A stretch of DNA of 64,000 nucleotides from Leptospira kirschneri serovar Cynopteri str. 3522 CT (GTDB lineage Bacteria > Spirochaetota > Leptospiria > Leptospirales > Leptospiraceae). The translations under genes were made by a program, and so were the position numbers. Of this stretch, positions 1-13,042 are shown in pieces. The DNA lies in contig NZ_AHMN02000013.1 of assembly GCF_000243695.2 (NCBI RefSeq), positions 62,001 to 126,000 of the forward strand, in the 5' to 3' direction. A model generated the notes under the pieces. It searched no databases. It was not told the origin of the DNA and saw only the letters and a program-made list of their open reading frames with translations. Each line of letters begins with the position of its first letter. Positions within the stretch are counted from its first letter, which is position 1.

Positions 1-230
1 CAGATCCGAATGATCAATAATACGGGTAAAAGGATTGGAAGATTCGTCGCTTACGAATATGGCACGGATTTATTCGGTTACGTATACGTGGATAAGATCA
101 AAGGTAAGGATCGAGGTAAATTAGTTTCGCGTTGGGTAATGCCGGATCTAGGATCATTAGTTCGTTTATTGGATTTTGAAATTTATAAACGAGAGAATGA
201 ACACTACGAAAATATAAGTTCCGTTATTGG

Positions 231-234
<4 letters not shown>
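1..234 (+). CDS. Hypothetical protein, possibly cut by the left window edge
   Basis: The reading frame is open from base 1, so the ATG at position 10 may be internal and the true start may lie outside the window. The visible 74 residues are basic and aromatic-rich, with no signal peptide, membrane segment or motif that I recognise. The stop codon overlaps the start of the next gene by four bases (ATGA), which suggests translational coupling and one transcript with the MutS-like gene. I assign no function. Confidence 0.6.
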
Positions 235-2063
<1,829 letters not shown>

Positions 2064-2070
2064 AATTCAA

Positions 2071-2086
2071 TGTAGGAACTATTACA
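2071..2086 (+). repeat. 16-bp palindromic spacer motif, single copy
   Basis: TGTAGGAACTATTACA lies 8 bases after the MutS-like gene. It matches the TGTRGGAACTNNTACA motif seen repeatedly in other spacers of this window. Just after it, at about 2092-2106, comes the string ACCGAACTCACGTTAA. Its first part, ATACCGAACTCAC, is also found inverted at about 59764-59776, and TCACGTTAA recurs at about 47929-47937. Confidence 0.6.
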
Positions 2087-2103
2087 CATTAGTTATACCG
2101 AAC

Positions 2104-2631
2104 TCACGTTAAATAGTACGGATATTTGTTCGTTATAGGGTTCGGTTCGAATTGTAATTCTCTTGAAATTAGATTCTGTCTCCTGTCAATTTTCCAGATC
2201 ATTTTGTAAGTCCAGTGAAAGTTAGGAACTCCCCGGTTTAAACTTTTTACAAAAAAATCTTCCTTTCCACCAAGCTCCTCCAACCAAAGCATATAATTAA
2301 AAAGATAACACCTCGAAACTCCATGAGCCGCCGCTAAAACACCTAAAGTAGCCCAAACACCAGTATGAACCCGAATACTAAACTTTTTCATTTTACCAAC
2401 GTCCCGATTGTATTTGATTTTACCCGCCCGGTTATGAAGCCGCTTCATAGAGGCGATCTGTTTAGAATATTTTCTCAGTAAAAGAGGGAGTTTGTTACGA
2501 AGCGCTTTTCTTTCCTGGAGATTCAAACGATTCCAATAAACATCTGGAACCAAAAGAGAATCCGTTTCAACGGAACCTTCTACCAAAGCAGACTCAATTT
2601 TTTGACCGTCATCCAATAAAAGAATGTCCAT
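2104..2631 (-). CDS. DUF1564-family protein, copy 1
   Basis: A 175-residue basic protein nearly identical in layout to the gene at 48011-48538 on the opposite strand. The best-conserved block, about residues 80-115, has RVHTGVWATLGVLAAAHGVSR followed by CYLFNYMLWLEE. I recognise this as the DUF1564 family, multicopy in pathogenic Leptospira and of unknown function. The combination of basic residues and a small helical segment would fit nucleic-acid binding, but that is inference only. About 70 bases upstream of the ATG are also shared with copy 2, so promoter and leader were duplicated with the gene. Confidence 0.8.
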   Translation of the reverse strand: MDILLLDDGQKIESALVEGSVETDSLLVPDVYWNRLNLQERKALRNKLPLLLRKYSKQIASMKRLHNRAGKIKYNRDVGKMKKFSIRVHTGVWATLGVLAAAHGVSRCYLFNYMLWLEELGGKEDFFVKSLNRGVPNFHWTYKMIWKIDRRQNLISRELQFEPNPITNKYPYYLT

Positions 2632-2802
2632 ACCAGAAACGGTTCTGCGAACTTTCTAAGCGGAACGGTTTATAGAAAAATTTTTCGGAAAAAACAAAAC
2701 GTTTTAAACTGAGTCAGTGTAAAAAACATAATTCAGTTTTATAGATAAAAATTGGATTTTCTAAAATCTAAGGTTATGAATGTAAAAATTCAAAATTCGT
2801 AG

Positions 2803-3225
2803 TTAACCCTTTCCTAAAAGAATAATCCCAACTAAAACGGAAATAGCACCTAACGATGCTACTACGGCGGGTACAAAAAAGAAATAGGTAAAACCAGTGA
2901 TACCAAAACAGAAAATACAAAATAAAATCGGAATCAAAAGTTTTTGCACGGTTTGGGGATTCGATTCCGAAAAATTGGATAAAATCCAAAGAAGTAAGGT
3001 CAATGAAATCAATACGATGCTTAAATTCAAACTCATTCCTGTATAAAATTGGTCGTACGTTTTTGTAACTCCTTCCATAGGAATTTTAGTTTGTTGCATT
3101 ATAGAAATTGCATTTAAGGCTTGAGAATCAGAAGTTTCGTATCTTGTAAAATGACCGAACGAATGACCCAAAGCGAAAACGAACATCAACGCCGATGCAA
3201 TCCGAATGAATAATTTTGCTTTCAT
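2803..3225 (-). CDS. Small integral membrane protein, unknown function
   Basis: 140 residues with four predicted membrane helices: about residues 5-22, 68-86, 95-115 and 118-136. The segment around residues 20-60, containing GHSFGHF, would lie outside the cytoplasm. A clear AAGGAAAA ribosome binding site precedes the ATG. The gene follows the AsmA-like gene by about 23 bases in the same direction, so it is probably the last gene of the transporter operon. No enzymatic motif is visible. The family is known to me only as a conserved leptospiral hypothetical. Confidence 0.75.
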   Translation of the reverse strand: MKAKLFIRIASALMFVFALGHSFGHFTRYETSDSQALNAISIMQQTKIPMEGVTKTYDQFYTGMSLNLSIVLISLTLLLWILSNFSESNPQTVQKLLIPILFCIFCFGITGFTYFFFVPAVVASLGAISVLVGIILLGKG

Positions 3226-3248
3226 AAATTTTCCTTAATGTTTTTAAG

Positions 3249-5300
3249 CTATTTTTTCTTTTTCTCTTCTTTAGATGAAAATAAACTTTTAAACCCTTCC
3301 CAAGCGTCTCTAACGTATTCCGATACGACCGAACCAGCGATTCCTCCTCCGTATGGTCCACCTGCGAAAGTAAAAAACGGAGCTAGAATTGTACTTCCCG
3401 CAAAAACCGAACCCAACCAGATTGGATCTATATAAGGAATCGATTGTTTAAAAATTCCTTTATAAATGATAGGAATTTTTAAAGCCCTGCCAACTATATT
3501 TCCACCGAGTCTTAAATTGATAAGTACGTCTATGTTTTTTTCAAAACTGATATTTCCTTTTCCGTCCGCTTCTAAACCCTTACCTTGTAGTTTTAGATTT
3601 TGAAAATAAAGATGATTGTTTTCGATTGTAAAATCAGATTTTAAAGAAGAAAATTCTACTTTTCTACCATCGATTCCGTTAAATGAGATGATCTTTCCAA
3701 GAGTGTTTAAAACCGGAATCGTGAAGTTTGCATAACCGAATAATTCTCCGTTGAGAATTTGGAGGTTTCCGGAACCTTCCATATTCCTGAAAAATTCGGT
3801 AGTAAAATCAGAAGAACGATTATGTACTTCCGTAACAAAGTTGAACTTACTGAACATATCTCCGTTGATGATTTGATCGTTTACGTAAGGCATTAGAATT
3901 CGATCGGATTGGATTCTATAAACTTCACCTTGCACTTCGAACCTGGATTTGAAAGGATCAATTTTAGATTTTCCTAATATTTCTCCGTTATATATATATG
4001 CATGAAAACTAGGTATATGAATCCAAGGATAACTATATTTTAATTCCGCTTTTAAAACTGGAATTCTATGTTTTAACGCGTATACATTTTTGAGATCCGC
4101 ACTGAAATAAAAAACACCATTGGGTCTATTTGGATCGTCGAATTTTTTAGTGAATTCAAAAAGTTTTCCTAACCGAAGTGCACTGTGATAATCCAGATAG
4201 TTTGCTGTGACTTGAAAGGAAACGTTCGTTTTGTAGTTCCATAAAACCGTCCCCTTTGCATTTCCTTCTGCGATTCCAGGCCAGAGAATCGATATATAAG
4301 GAAATTCTAATTTTTTATTTGGAAGATCCAACCTGAATTCCATATTTACCTTAATGTCTCCGAATGGATTTCCTCCTTTATAAGCAAAGTTTTTCGCTTG
4401 TGCGATAACATTGAAGTAAATAGATCGATTAGGAACTTTATCGATTTTGATCGTCCCATTTAGGATCGTTTTTGAAAAATCGGCGTTTGGAAAAATAGTC
4501 AATAAGTCTCTAAAAATCGAAAGAGAACATTTATCTAAAGTAATCGTAGACTGAAATTTAGAATTTTCGTAAGTTGTAGGAAACTCGTCTAAGTTAGCAC
4601 TTCCATAAATTTGAAAACTTTGACTGTCTAATTTGCCCTGTAAGGTTAGAGCGAAATTGTTTCCGTAAAAAGAAATATTCAATGCGGAATTTGAAAGATA
4701 AATTTCATACGTTTTTTGATGAGTATCGTCTTGATAGTGAACGTAAAAATTTTCGATCTCAACGTTTTTTAATCCGACTTTAAAAACTTCTTTCAGATTG
4801 AACGAAGAACTTTCGACAGTGGAAGAGGGATCAAAAATTCTAATAGTATGAATGTGATTTGAGTTTTCGGAATCTTCTGTATCTTGCTGAAAAAACTCGA
4901 TCAGATCCACGGAGCCATCTTTGTTTTTATGAAGATTGATTTTTCCACCGGAAATATAAACGTCTCTAATTTCTACTTTCTGACCTAATAAACCAAACCA
5001 GGAAATGTCTACTTTAATACGATCGCTGATTCCAATGATCAATTCTTCTTTACGAATCTGAACTTCTTTCAACTCGATTCCCGGAAACGGAAACAAAACT
5101 AAATCCGAAGAACCTACTTTGACTTCTAAACCTGTTTTTTGTTCGATTGCAGTAAGAATAAAATCCTTGTAAAAGTCCTGACGAATTAGAAGAGGAACTA
5201 ACGTAAAGGAAATGATCGCAATTGTTTGAATCAAAATTATCACAAGAAATCTAATTCGATAGGTATATAAGAATTCTTGAATGCGTTTGAAAAATTTCAT
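3249..5300 (-). CDS. AsmA-like envelope protein
   Basis: About 683 residues with one N-terminal membrane anchor (about residues 12-33), then a long periplasmic beta-rich region. That region contains blocks such as [15 protein letters not shown] typical of AsmA/TamB-type proteins. Known family members form hydrophobic grooves and move phospholipid between the membranes or affect outer-membrane assembly; that role here is inferred from the family. I chose the ATG at 5300, six bases past the preceding stop. An in-frame GTG at 5327 would overlap the ATPase gene by 22 bases. The C-terminus is lysine-rich after a glycine/alanine-rich hydrophobic stretch. Confidence 0.75.
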   Translation of the reverse strand: MKFFKRIQEFLYTYRIRFLVIILIQTIAIISFTLVPLLIRQDFYKDFILTAIEQKTGLEVKVGSSDLVLFPFPGIELKEVQIRKEELIIGISDRIKVDISWFGLLGQKVEIRDVYISGGKINLHKNKDGSVDLIEFFQQDTEDSENSNHIHTIRIFDPSSTVESSSFNLKEVFKVGLKNVEIENFYVHYQDDTHQKTYEIYLSNSALNISFYGNNFALTLQGKLDSQSFQIYGSANLDEFPTTYENSKFQSTITLDKCSLSIFRDLLTIFPNADFSKTILNGTIKIDKVPNRSIYFNVIAQAKNFAYKGGNPFGDIKVNMEFRLDLPNKKLEFPYISILWPGIAEGNAKGTVLWNYKTNVSFQVTANYLDYHSALRLGKLFEFTKKFDDPNRPNGVFYFSADLKNVYALKHRIPVLKAELKYSYPWIHIPSFHAYIYNGEILGKSKIDPFKSRFEVQGEVYRIQSDRILMPYVNDQIINGDMFSKFNFVTEVHNRSSDFTTEFFRNMEGSGNLQILNGELFGYANFTIPVLNTLGKIISFNGIDGRKVEFSSLKSDFTIENNHLYFQNLKLQGKGLEADGKGNISFEKNIDVLINLRLGGNIVGRALKIPIIYKGIFKQSIPYIDPIWLGSVFAGSTILAPFFTFAGGPYGGGIAGSVVSEYVRDAWEGFKSLFSSKEEKKKK

Positions 5301-5305
5301 CAAAT

Positions 5306-6255
<950 letters not shown>

Positions 6256-6259
<4 letters not shown>

Positions 6260-7257
6260 GAACTTTTATCCGAGTCTTTTGCCAAAAAACAAGCCGAAAG
6301 ATGTGGTTTTAAATCGGATCGTAGTATGGGAAATAAATCAGGCTTACTTTCTTTGCACGAATTGATCGCTATTTGGCAACGAGTGGAATAATGACATCCT
6401 AAGGGATATTGATCCGGAGAAGGAACAATTCCCTGAATCGGTTGTAGATCTTCTACGGATTTTGCAAGAGATGGAATTGATTTTAGTAGGTCTTTCGTAT
6501 AAGGGTGATTAGGTGAATCAATGACCGAATCGGTGTCTCCGATTTCGGCGATTCTTCCCGCATACATTACTACGATTCTATCCGCGATTGTTCCTACAAG
6601 TCCGAAGTCATGTGAGATGAATAATATAGACATCCGATTTTGTTTTTGAAGACTTAAAAGAAGTTCAACCAGTTGTGCTTGAATGGTTACGTCGATTGCA
6701 CTCGTGGGTTCATCCGCAATAAGAAGAGACGGATCACACATAAGTGCCATCGCAATGCTGATTCTTTGTAAAATTCCACCGCTCATCTGATTCGGATAAG
6801 AATATAATCTTTGTTGAATGTCTGTAATTCCAACCGAAGAAAGTAAAAACTCTGCTTTTTCAACGGCTTCTTTTCGGTTTTGCGAAACGTGCATCAGATA
6901 CGCTTCGATCATTTGATCTTGGATTTTTAATAAAGGATTGAGAGCGGCAAAAGGCTCTTGAAAGATGTACGCGATTTCTTTTCCTCTGAATTTTCTCAAT
7001 TCTTCCGAAGAAAGTTTTAAAAGATCCTTTCCTTGATATAAAATTTCTCCAGACTTTACTTTAGAAATATTAGAAGGAATTAATTTAGTCAGTGCAAGAG
7101 AAGTGAGAGATTTACCGCAGCCGGACTCTCCAATCAAAGATAAAATTTCTCCGGATTTTACTTCGAAATTTAAATCTTGTAACACGGGAAGCCATCGATT
7201 TTCGGAAAAAAGATCGAGTGAAAAATTTTTAACTTGGAGAATAGAAGAATCGGTCAT
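6256..7257 (-). CDS. Peptide ABC transporter ATPase (OppD/YejF N-half type)
   Basis: A 333-residue ATP-binding subunit. Walker A GESGCGKS is at residues 43-50, the Q-loop IFQEP at about 98-102, the signature MSGGILQR at 158-165, Walker B LLIADE at 178-183, and the switch His in FISHD. The tail GCHYSTRCQ matches the oligopeptide subfamily. The gene overlaps both neighbours by 4 bases, so the four transporter genes are translationally coupled. It works with the ATPase encoded just downstream as a heterodimer on the two permeases. Confidence 0.93.
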
Positions 7258-8293
7258 TCATACACCGCCTTTTCTCTGGAATCGAAGGAATCTCGTAAAC
7301 CTTCTCCTATAAACGAGGTCAATAAGATTGTCAAAAAAAGCGCTATAGATGGAAATGTAATCAACCACCAAGCACTGAGACGTTCTCTTCCTTGTCCTAT
7401 CATTTCACCCCAAGACGGATTCGGGGCGGGGATTCCGTAACCAAGAAAGTCTAACGCGCTTAAGATAGAAATGGAACCTATCAAAGTGAACGGCAAAAAG
7501 GTGACTAACGGTGTAATTGCGTTTGGTAGAATGTGTCGAAGCATGATTCGAAAGGAACCAACTCCTAAAGCCTTTGCGGAATCCACATAGGTCAATTGTT
7601 TGAGTTTGTAAAATTCTCCTCTCATATAATACGAAATTCCGATCCAACTGAGCGCACCATAAGTGATCAAAAGAACCGTAAATCCTCTTCCGAAAAATGC
7701 TCCTACGATCAAAATTAGATATAAGAAAGGAATCGCAGAAAGGATTTCGATCATTCTTTGCATCAGAATGTCGGTCTTTCCTCCGAAATATCCTTGAATC
7801 CCTCCGATCAAAGTTCCCATGAATAGTTCAAGAAAAACTAATATAAGTCCGAAACTCAAAGCGTTTCTATACGCGTAAAAAATTCGAGTAAAGACGTCCC
7901 TCCCTCGATCGTCGGTTCCAAGCCAGTGTTTACGGTTTGGGGAAGATGGAGGTGTTTCTCCTTCTTCTAAACTTTCCAAATTATCTTCGTTATATCCGTA
8001 TGGAATCGGGGCAAAAAGAATCCAATTGGAACCCGATTTAAAATCTTCTCTTTTAGAAAGTTTTTTATAGTTTGGAGAGGTTAGATTTTCTCCTCCGAAC
8101 TTCGTTTCAGGATAAAAAGAAAAAATTGGAAAATACAATTTGTTTTGATAACTTATGACCAAAGGTTGGTTGGTCGTTATGAGTGGCGCAAATAACGAAA
8201 TTATATAAGAAATCATTAATATGTTTAGAGCGTACCAAGCCCTTTTGTTTGCCCTAAATTTTTGGAATCTTTTTTTTAGGATCGGGCTTAAGA

Positions 8294-8297
<4 letters not shown>
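7254..8297 (-). CDS. yejE: Peptide ABC transporter permease (YejE/OppC type)
   Basis: About 347 residues with six membrane helices. The first is near residues 20-38, followed by a long periplasmic loop, then five C-terminal helices. The permease signature around [17 protein letters not shown] marks the ATPase-contacting loop. The motif [13 protein letters not shown] followed by AWW is typical of the YejE branch. I chose the ATG at 8297, which makes an ATGA overlap with the stop of the upstream permease; an earlier in-frame start at 8333 would overlap by 40 bases. The inner-membrane role in peptide uptake is established for the family; the substrate is not known here. Confidence 0.9.
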
Positions 8298-9304
<1,007 letters not shown>

Positions 9305-9405
9305 TATTTTATTTCCAGGAAAACAGTTTCAAGAAATCGGATCCTAAGACAAAGCCTTTTTCAAAAAAGAATCTTAATTGTTAAGAGAATTCAATCGATT
9401 TGTTT

Positions 9406-10515
9406 TCAATTTAAATTTCTGCTTCCTTTTAATTCTAAATAACCGGTGCCTTGAACTGACTTTCCTGAACGAGTGCCTTTGACTTTTACTGCACCTTCCC
9501 AGTAACTAAAGCCGGTAGTAGAACGGGAATCAAATTCTTGATCTTCAAAAAAAGGTTCGATTGTAAGATGAAGTTCCGAATCTTTTTGAGTGGAAAGATT
9601 CCAAACGAGCGGATATTTTTGATTTGTTCTTGGACTGATCCAAAAGGAAGAATTAGGAACGAATCGAACTTCGCCTTCTTTTTCAAAGTATATTTTTTTT
9701 CCGGAACTGAAACGAATGGTTCCAAAACTTTCAGAGTTTGAATGTATCGTTTTTCTAAAATTAAAAGCCATAATGTCGCTTCCGTCTTCGAGTTGAATGC
9801 AGACCCAATCCCAGGAATTGGATGGATCGGAAAGTGCCGTTTTTAGATTCGAATGAAAAGGGTTACTCCATTCATGATCCATCCAAGAATTTCCACTTTT
9901 GATTTGGATTTTTTTTCCGTTTAAAATCAATTCTCCCTGAGTAGAAAGACGCGGAATACTATAATAGTAAGAATAAAAATTCGGATCGGTTCTACTTTTG
10001 ACCGATTTACCTTTGTCTCCGTGTAAAAGTATTTTGGAGTCATCTCCGTTTAAAATTAGATCCAAAGAAAGTTCTGGAGAATGTTTTGGTTTTGCGATCA
10101 GATGAAATTTTGAGTTACTTTCAATTTTAAGAATAAAATCTCCGCTGAAGATTTGTTTCGAATCATAACCGGCCATTCCACCTAACTTACGTTCAACGGT
10201 CTGTGAGATCGTATGTGTTTTATTTTCCAAATCGGAGATTGCAAAATGAACCGGAAAGGCTTCTCTGTTTTTATCGAAAATTCCTTTAAAAAAGCTGAGT
10301 TCGTAACCGTATTGTTTTCCTTCTGTGGATTTAAGAACTCCAACGAAATAACACCATTCTACTTTGTAACGAGGATGAAAGGAGTGGTCTTTTGGAAAGA
10401 TGAAAGGCCGGTTCTCGGCCCCAACGGAGAAAAAGATTGAAAGTAAAAAATAAATTCCAATTGAATGCTTATACTTGACTGGAAATAAATTGTAGTAATT
10501 TTTTTGCAAAGCCAT
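9406..10515 (-). CDS. Secreted AttH/CrtC-type lipocalin-like protein
   Basis: A 369-residue protein with an N-terminal signal sequence (hydrophobic core about residues 19-32). The body matches the hydroxyneurosporene synthase / AttH family: an N-terminal WCYFVG block near residue 54, the hallmark WMDHEW at about residue 212, and a C-terminal FSYWEGAV block. Family members include carotenoid 1,2-hydratase (CrtC) and secreted lipocalin-like proteins of unknown ligand. No carotenoid genes are visible nearby, so the enzyme name should not be transferred. It is upstream of and co-directional with the peptide transporter, 101 bases away, and may be co-transcribed. Confidence 0.8.
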   Translation of the reverse strand: MALQKNYYNLFPVKYKHSIGIYFLLSIFFSVGAENRPFIFPKDHSFHPRYKVEWCYFVGVLKSTEGKQYGYELSFFKGIFDKNREAFPVHFAISDLENKTHTISQTVERKLGGMAGYDSKQIFSGDFILKIESNSKFHLIAKPKHSPELSLDLILNGDDSKILLHGDKGKSVKSRTDPNFYSYYYSIPRLSTQGELILNGKKIQIKSGNSWMDHEWSNPFHSNLKTALSDPSNSWDWVCIQLEDGSDIMAFNFRKTIHSNSESFGTIRFSSGKKIYFEKEGEVRFVPNSSFWISPRTNQKYPLVWNLSTQKDSELHLTIEPFFEDQEFDSRSTTGFSYWEGAVKVKGTRSGKSVQGTGYLELKGSRNLN

Positions 10516-10529
10516 GAGGTTTTTCGGTA

Positions 10530-11227
10530 ATGTACGTTTTTATAATCCTTTTTTTATTTCAATTCGTTATTTTAGGAGTTTATTTACATAAACTTTATCT
10601 GAAATTTCTATCTTTTTGTCCTATCAAAAATTTTTTAACTTGGGATCCAAACGCAAGGCTAGTCACATCAATTCGATTTGCAGAAGCGTTTCGGTCTTTG
10701 GATCTGATTGAAATTCTTAGGTTAACTTTCGATTCTCCTACTCGGCCCGTATTGAGAAATTTTCCCGAGGCCTAATCATATACTTTTATTCGGTCCGGGC
10801 GGAACCCCTGTTTCTATCTTTACGTTTATAGAATTGATTTTACTTTTTTTGATCATTCCCTGGATTTATGCACTATTCATTTTCCGGAATGTTGGAAATT
10901 CAGGGAACACTTTTGTTTCTTACTGCTTTACTTGCGTTTCGGGAATTTCAAAAATATTTTTTAGATAAAGAAAAGACTTTATCCTTTTATAAAAACGAAA
11001 ACTTTACTTCCCAAAAAGATCAAGCTATATTAGAAAAACCAGTTATTTCTAAATATTATTCGCCTTGGTTTTTATGTATCAGCGCCAATCTTTTGTTTCA
11101 TACAAAATACACTTACGTATTTATCTTTTTTTGTTTTCTATTTTTAATCGTGTTTCATTTTGATCAAACGCGGGAATTTATATTCAAAATTTTGAATTTT
11201 TATGGATTTCATTTAAATCGATATTAG
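10530..11227 (+). pseudogene. Decayed integral-membrane protein gene
   Basis: Three overlapping reading frames continue one another. The first, 10530-10775, starts with a membrane helix and contains WDPNARLV followed by a TFDSPT block. From about 10770 a second frame carries [10 protein letters not shown], then a membrane helix. From about 10868 the third frame runs to 11227 with further hydrophobic segments. At least two frameshifts are needed to join them. The topology and the [12 protein letters not shown] region recall PMT/ArnT-type membrane glycosyltransferases, but that is a weak guess. The final TAG stop is the first three bases of the MITE-like repeat that abuts it. Confidence 0.65.
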
Positions 11228-11327
11228 AGTTGTTGAAAAATGAATTCTCCATCTGTTTCTATTTCATGGAAACGAGCAATTGAAATAGTTTTGTTAAACT
11301 GAACTATGGAATTTTTCAACAACTCTA
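11225..11327 (-). repeat. MITE-like element, copy 1
   Basis: A 103-bp element with near-perfect terminal inverted repeats: TAGAGTTGTTGAAAAAT at the left end and ATTTTTCAACAACTCTA at the right. Compared with the other four copies in the window, its internal sequence is inverted, with TTAACAAAACT.. TTTCCATGAAA.. GATGGAGAATT reading on the minus strand. It lies between the decayed membrane-protein gene and the CPBP protease gene. It has no coding capacity of its own. Confidence 0.85.
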
Positions 11328-11336
11328 TTCTTTTTT

Positions 11337-12248
11337 TCAAAATAATTTATCCCAAATATAAATTCCTGCAAAAAATTCCATACCCGCAGCGAGTATGATA
11401 TGTGCATAAAGACCGCCCCGAATTGAATGAGTTCTAAGACTCAAAGCACCCATCAGTAAACCACCAAAAAAAGAACTTAAAATTTCTCCCCTTGGTTTTT
11501 GAAAATGTACCATACCGTAAATTAAAGCAGCCATTCCAACTGCGTGATAACGACCTACCACTTTCAAATACCGAATTAGAAATTTTCTAAAAAAGAATTC
11601 TGTAAAGTAAAAGGTATAAAGATATACAATTTCAAAAACGAGAGTAGTGATCCAAGTTGCATGATATAAGAGCCGTTCGTCTGTAATCGGAGCCCTCGGA
11701 TAAAACTCTTTGAAGCCCGGAATAAAAGAACCGATCGCAGAAATGATCAATGCAAGAATCAAAATCGGATAGTAGGAAGGGTTTTTCTTTTTTTCAAACG
11801 GAACCGGATTTGTTTTGTATCTGTAAAAATCGTATAACAACGGAAAAACTAATAAAGGTAGTGTGTGGGTAAATTGTTTCACAACTTTCCAGGACCAAAA
11901 AATCCATTCTCTTGGAAGATAGGATAGAAATCTTTCATAAGGAAAATTAGATAGATGTAGTACCATTAAACTAATCCAAAAAACGAAAAAGAAACCTATA
12001 ATTTTTGCCTTACGGAATCTGATTTTCCTGTTTTTAGGAAGATGAAGATAAAAAGAGAACATTAAAATTCCATATAATATTAATGTACTTACCGTTTTTA
12101 TCCAGAAATTTTTTGAAGTAATAAGAGGAAATCCGAATTCTTCGTTTAGGAATAAGACTAAAAAAGAACTTCCATAAAAACCGAATAATAAAATATAAAT
12201 TTTTGAATTCTTTCTAAAAAATCCTTTTAGGATCGATGCGATTTCCAT
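11337..12248 (-). CDS. CPBP-family intramembrane metalloprotease (Abi/CAAX-like)
   Basis: 303 residues with about eight hydrophobic segments. The C-terminal half holds the CPBP (CAAX protease / bacteriocin-processing) signatures. A first motif TEFFFRKF corresponds to the family EExxxR with one Glu replaced by Thr. A second motif is YGMVHF with its histidine, and a third is GGLYAHIIL with another. In related enzymes these residues bind zinc in the membrane. The single glutamate in motif 1 could mean reduced activity. The substrate is unknown. A second CPBP gene with a canonical EE pair is at 23885-24796. Confidence 0.8.
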   Translation of the reverse strand: MEIASILKGFFRKNSKIYILLFGFYGSSFLVLFLNEEFGFPLITSKNFWIKTVSTLILYGILMFSFYLHLPKNRKIRFRKAKIIGFFFVFWISLMVLHLSNFPYERFLSYLPREWIFWSWKVVKQFTHTLPLLVFPLLYDFYRYKTNPVPFEKKKNPSYYPILILALIISAIGSFIPGFKEFYPRAPITDERLLYHATWITTLVFEIVYLYTFYFTEFFFRKFLIRYLKVVGRYHAVGMAALIYGMVHFQKPRGEILSSFFGGLLMGALSLRTHSIRGGLYAHIILAAGMEFFAGIYIWDKLF

Positions 12249-12487
12249 GGTCTGATTTCAAATTTATAAGGAATACTTTTCAACTATTTTTGTTTTGAAG
12301 TTATAAAAATTCAAAATGTTAAACTTGCTTACACTTTAATTTTCCATTATATTGATTGTTGTGGTTACTAAGGTAATTGATAGATTGTGTTTTATTTAAA
12401 AATAGCTGTTTTAATATAATAAATTATTAATATATTGATAGAATAGGTAATTTTCGAACTTGTACAGGTTTGTATTGGAAGTTTATT

Positions 12488-12534
12488 ACTACTCGAACAC
12501 ATAAAGCAGTATTATTTTTATGCGTTTGAGTAGT
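12488..12534. repeat. Long imperfect inverted repeat (hairpin)
   Basis: The left arm ACTACTCGAACACATAAA (12488-12505) pairs with the right arm TTTATGCGTTTGAGTAGT (12517-12534). There is one mismatch and one G-T pair over 18 positions, around an 11-base loop. The right half, AAAGCAGTATTATTTTTATG.. GAGTAG.. AATTC, is clearly related to the sequence at 54781-54813. This is therefore part of a dispersed sequence rather than a local terminator. Confidence 0.6.
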
Positions 12535-12747
12535 TAATTCAAGTGTAAACTTTTTATATTTAAAAACTTTTATAAAATTCCAAAAGAAAGTATGAAATCG
12601 TAATTTTGTGATCATGGTAGGAAATGAAGATCTATTTTTATTGAAGCTTTCTTTGGGTTTTTTGGGAATATGAAGTATCTTATTAACGTGAATTTGGTGT
12701 AAGAAATTCGTTTTATCATAGGTCAATTTTTTCGTAAAAAAAATAGA

Positions 12748-12888
12748 TGTGGGAATTCTCACAAATGTGGATTTATAGTTAAACGAGTTCCTTTGAAAGT
12801 GTGGGAACTACTGCAATATTTCCTAGAAAAACCATCTACAAAATCGCACAGTAGATGAAATAAGACTTAATTTGCGGGAACTCTCACA
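12748..12888 (+). repeat. Cluster of three 16-bp palindromic motifs
   Basis: Three same-strand copies of the TGTRGGAACTNNTACA family: TGTGGGAATTCTCACA at 12748-12763, TGTGGGAACTACTGCA at 12800-12815 and TGCGGGAACTCTCACA at 12873-12888. Spacing is 52 and 73 bases. They lie downstream of the minus-strand flavoprotein gene and in no gene. Confidence 0.65.
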
Positions 12889-13042
12889 TTCACTATAAAG
12901 TTCCAAAAACACAATGAATAACTATACAAAAAATTCCCAGACTACACGTCATAAACCGGCTGATTTAATAAAACGATTAAGTGGGAAATTTTAGATGTAT
13001 CTCGTAAGAAAACTAAATGCTCGGTTTATAATATTTAACAAA

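Larger units (their letters stand above)
12249..13042. other. 794-bp gene-free AT-rich spacer with hairpin and repeat motifs
   Basis: I find no convincing gene. The only long frame (minus strand, 12427-12762) runs through a large hairpin and a repeat motif, and its composition is not protein-like. The spacer holds an 18-bp-arm hairpin at 12488-12534 and three copies of the TGTRGGAACT motif. Its right end lies next to the compositionally foreign flavoprotein gene. Confidence 0.7.

Noticed and set aside
12427..12762. 111-codon minus-strand frame in the spacer before the flavoprotein gene
   Set aside because: It runs through an 18-bp-arm hairpin and a repeat motif, has no ribosome binding site, and its residue make-up is not protein-like.
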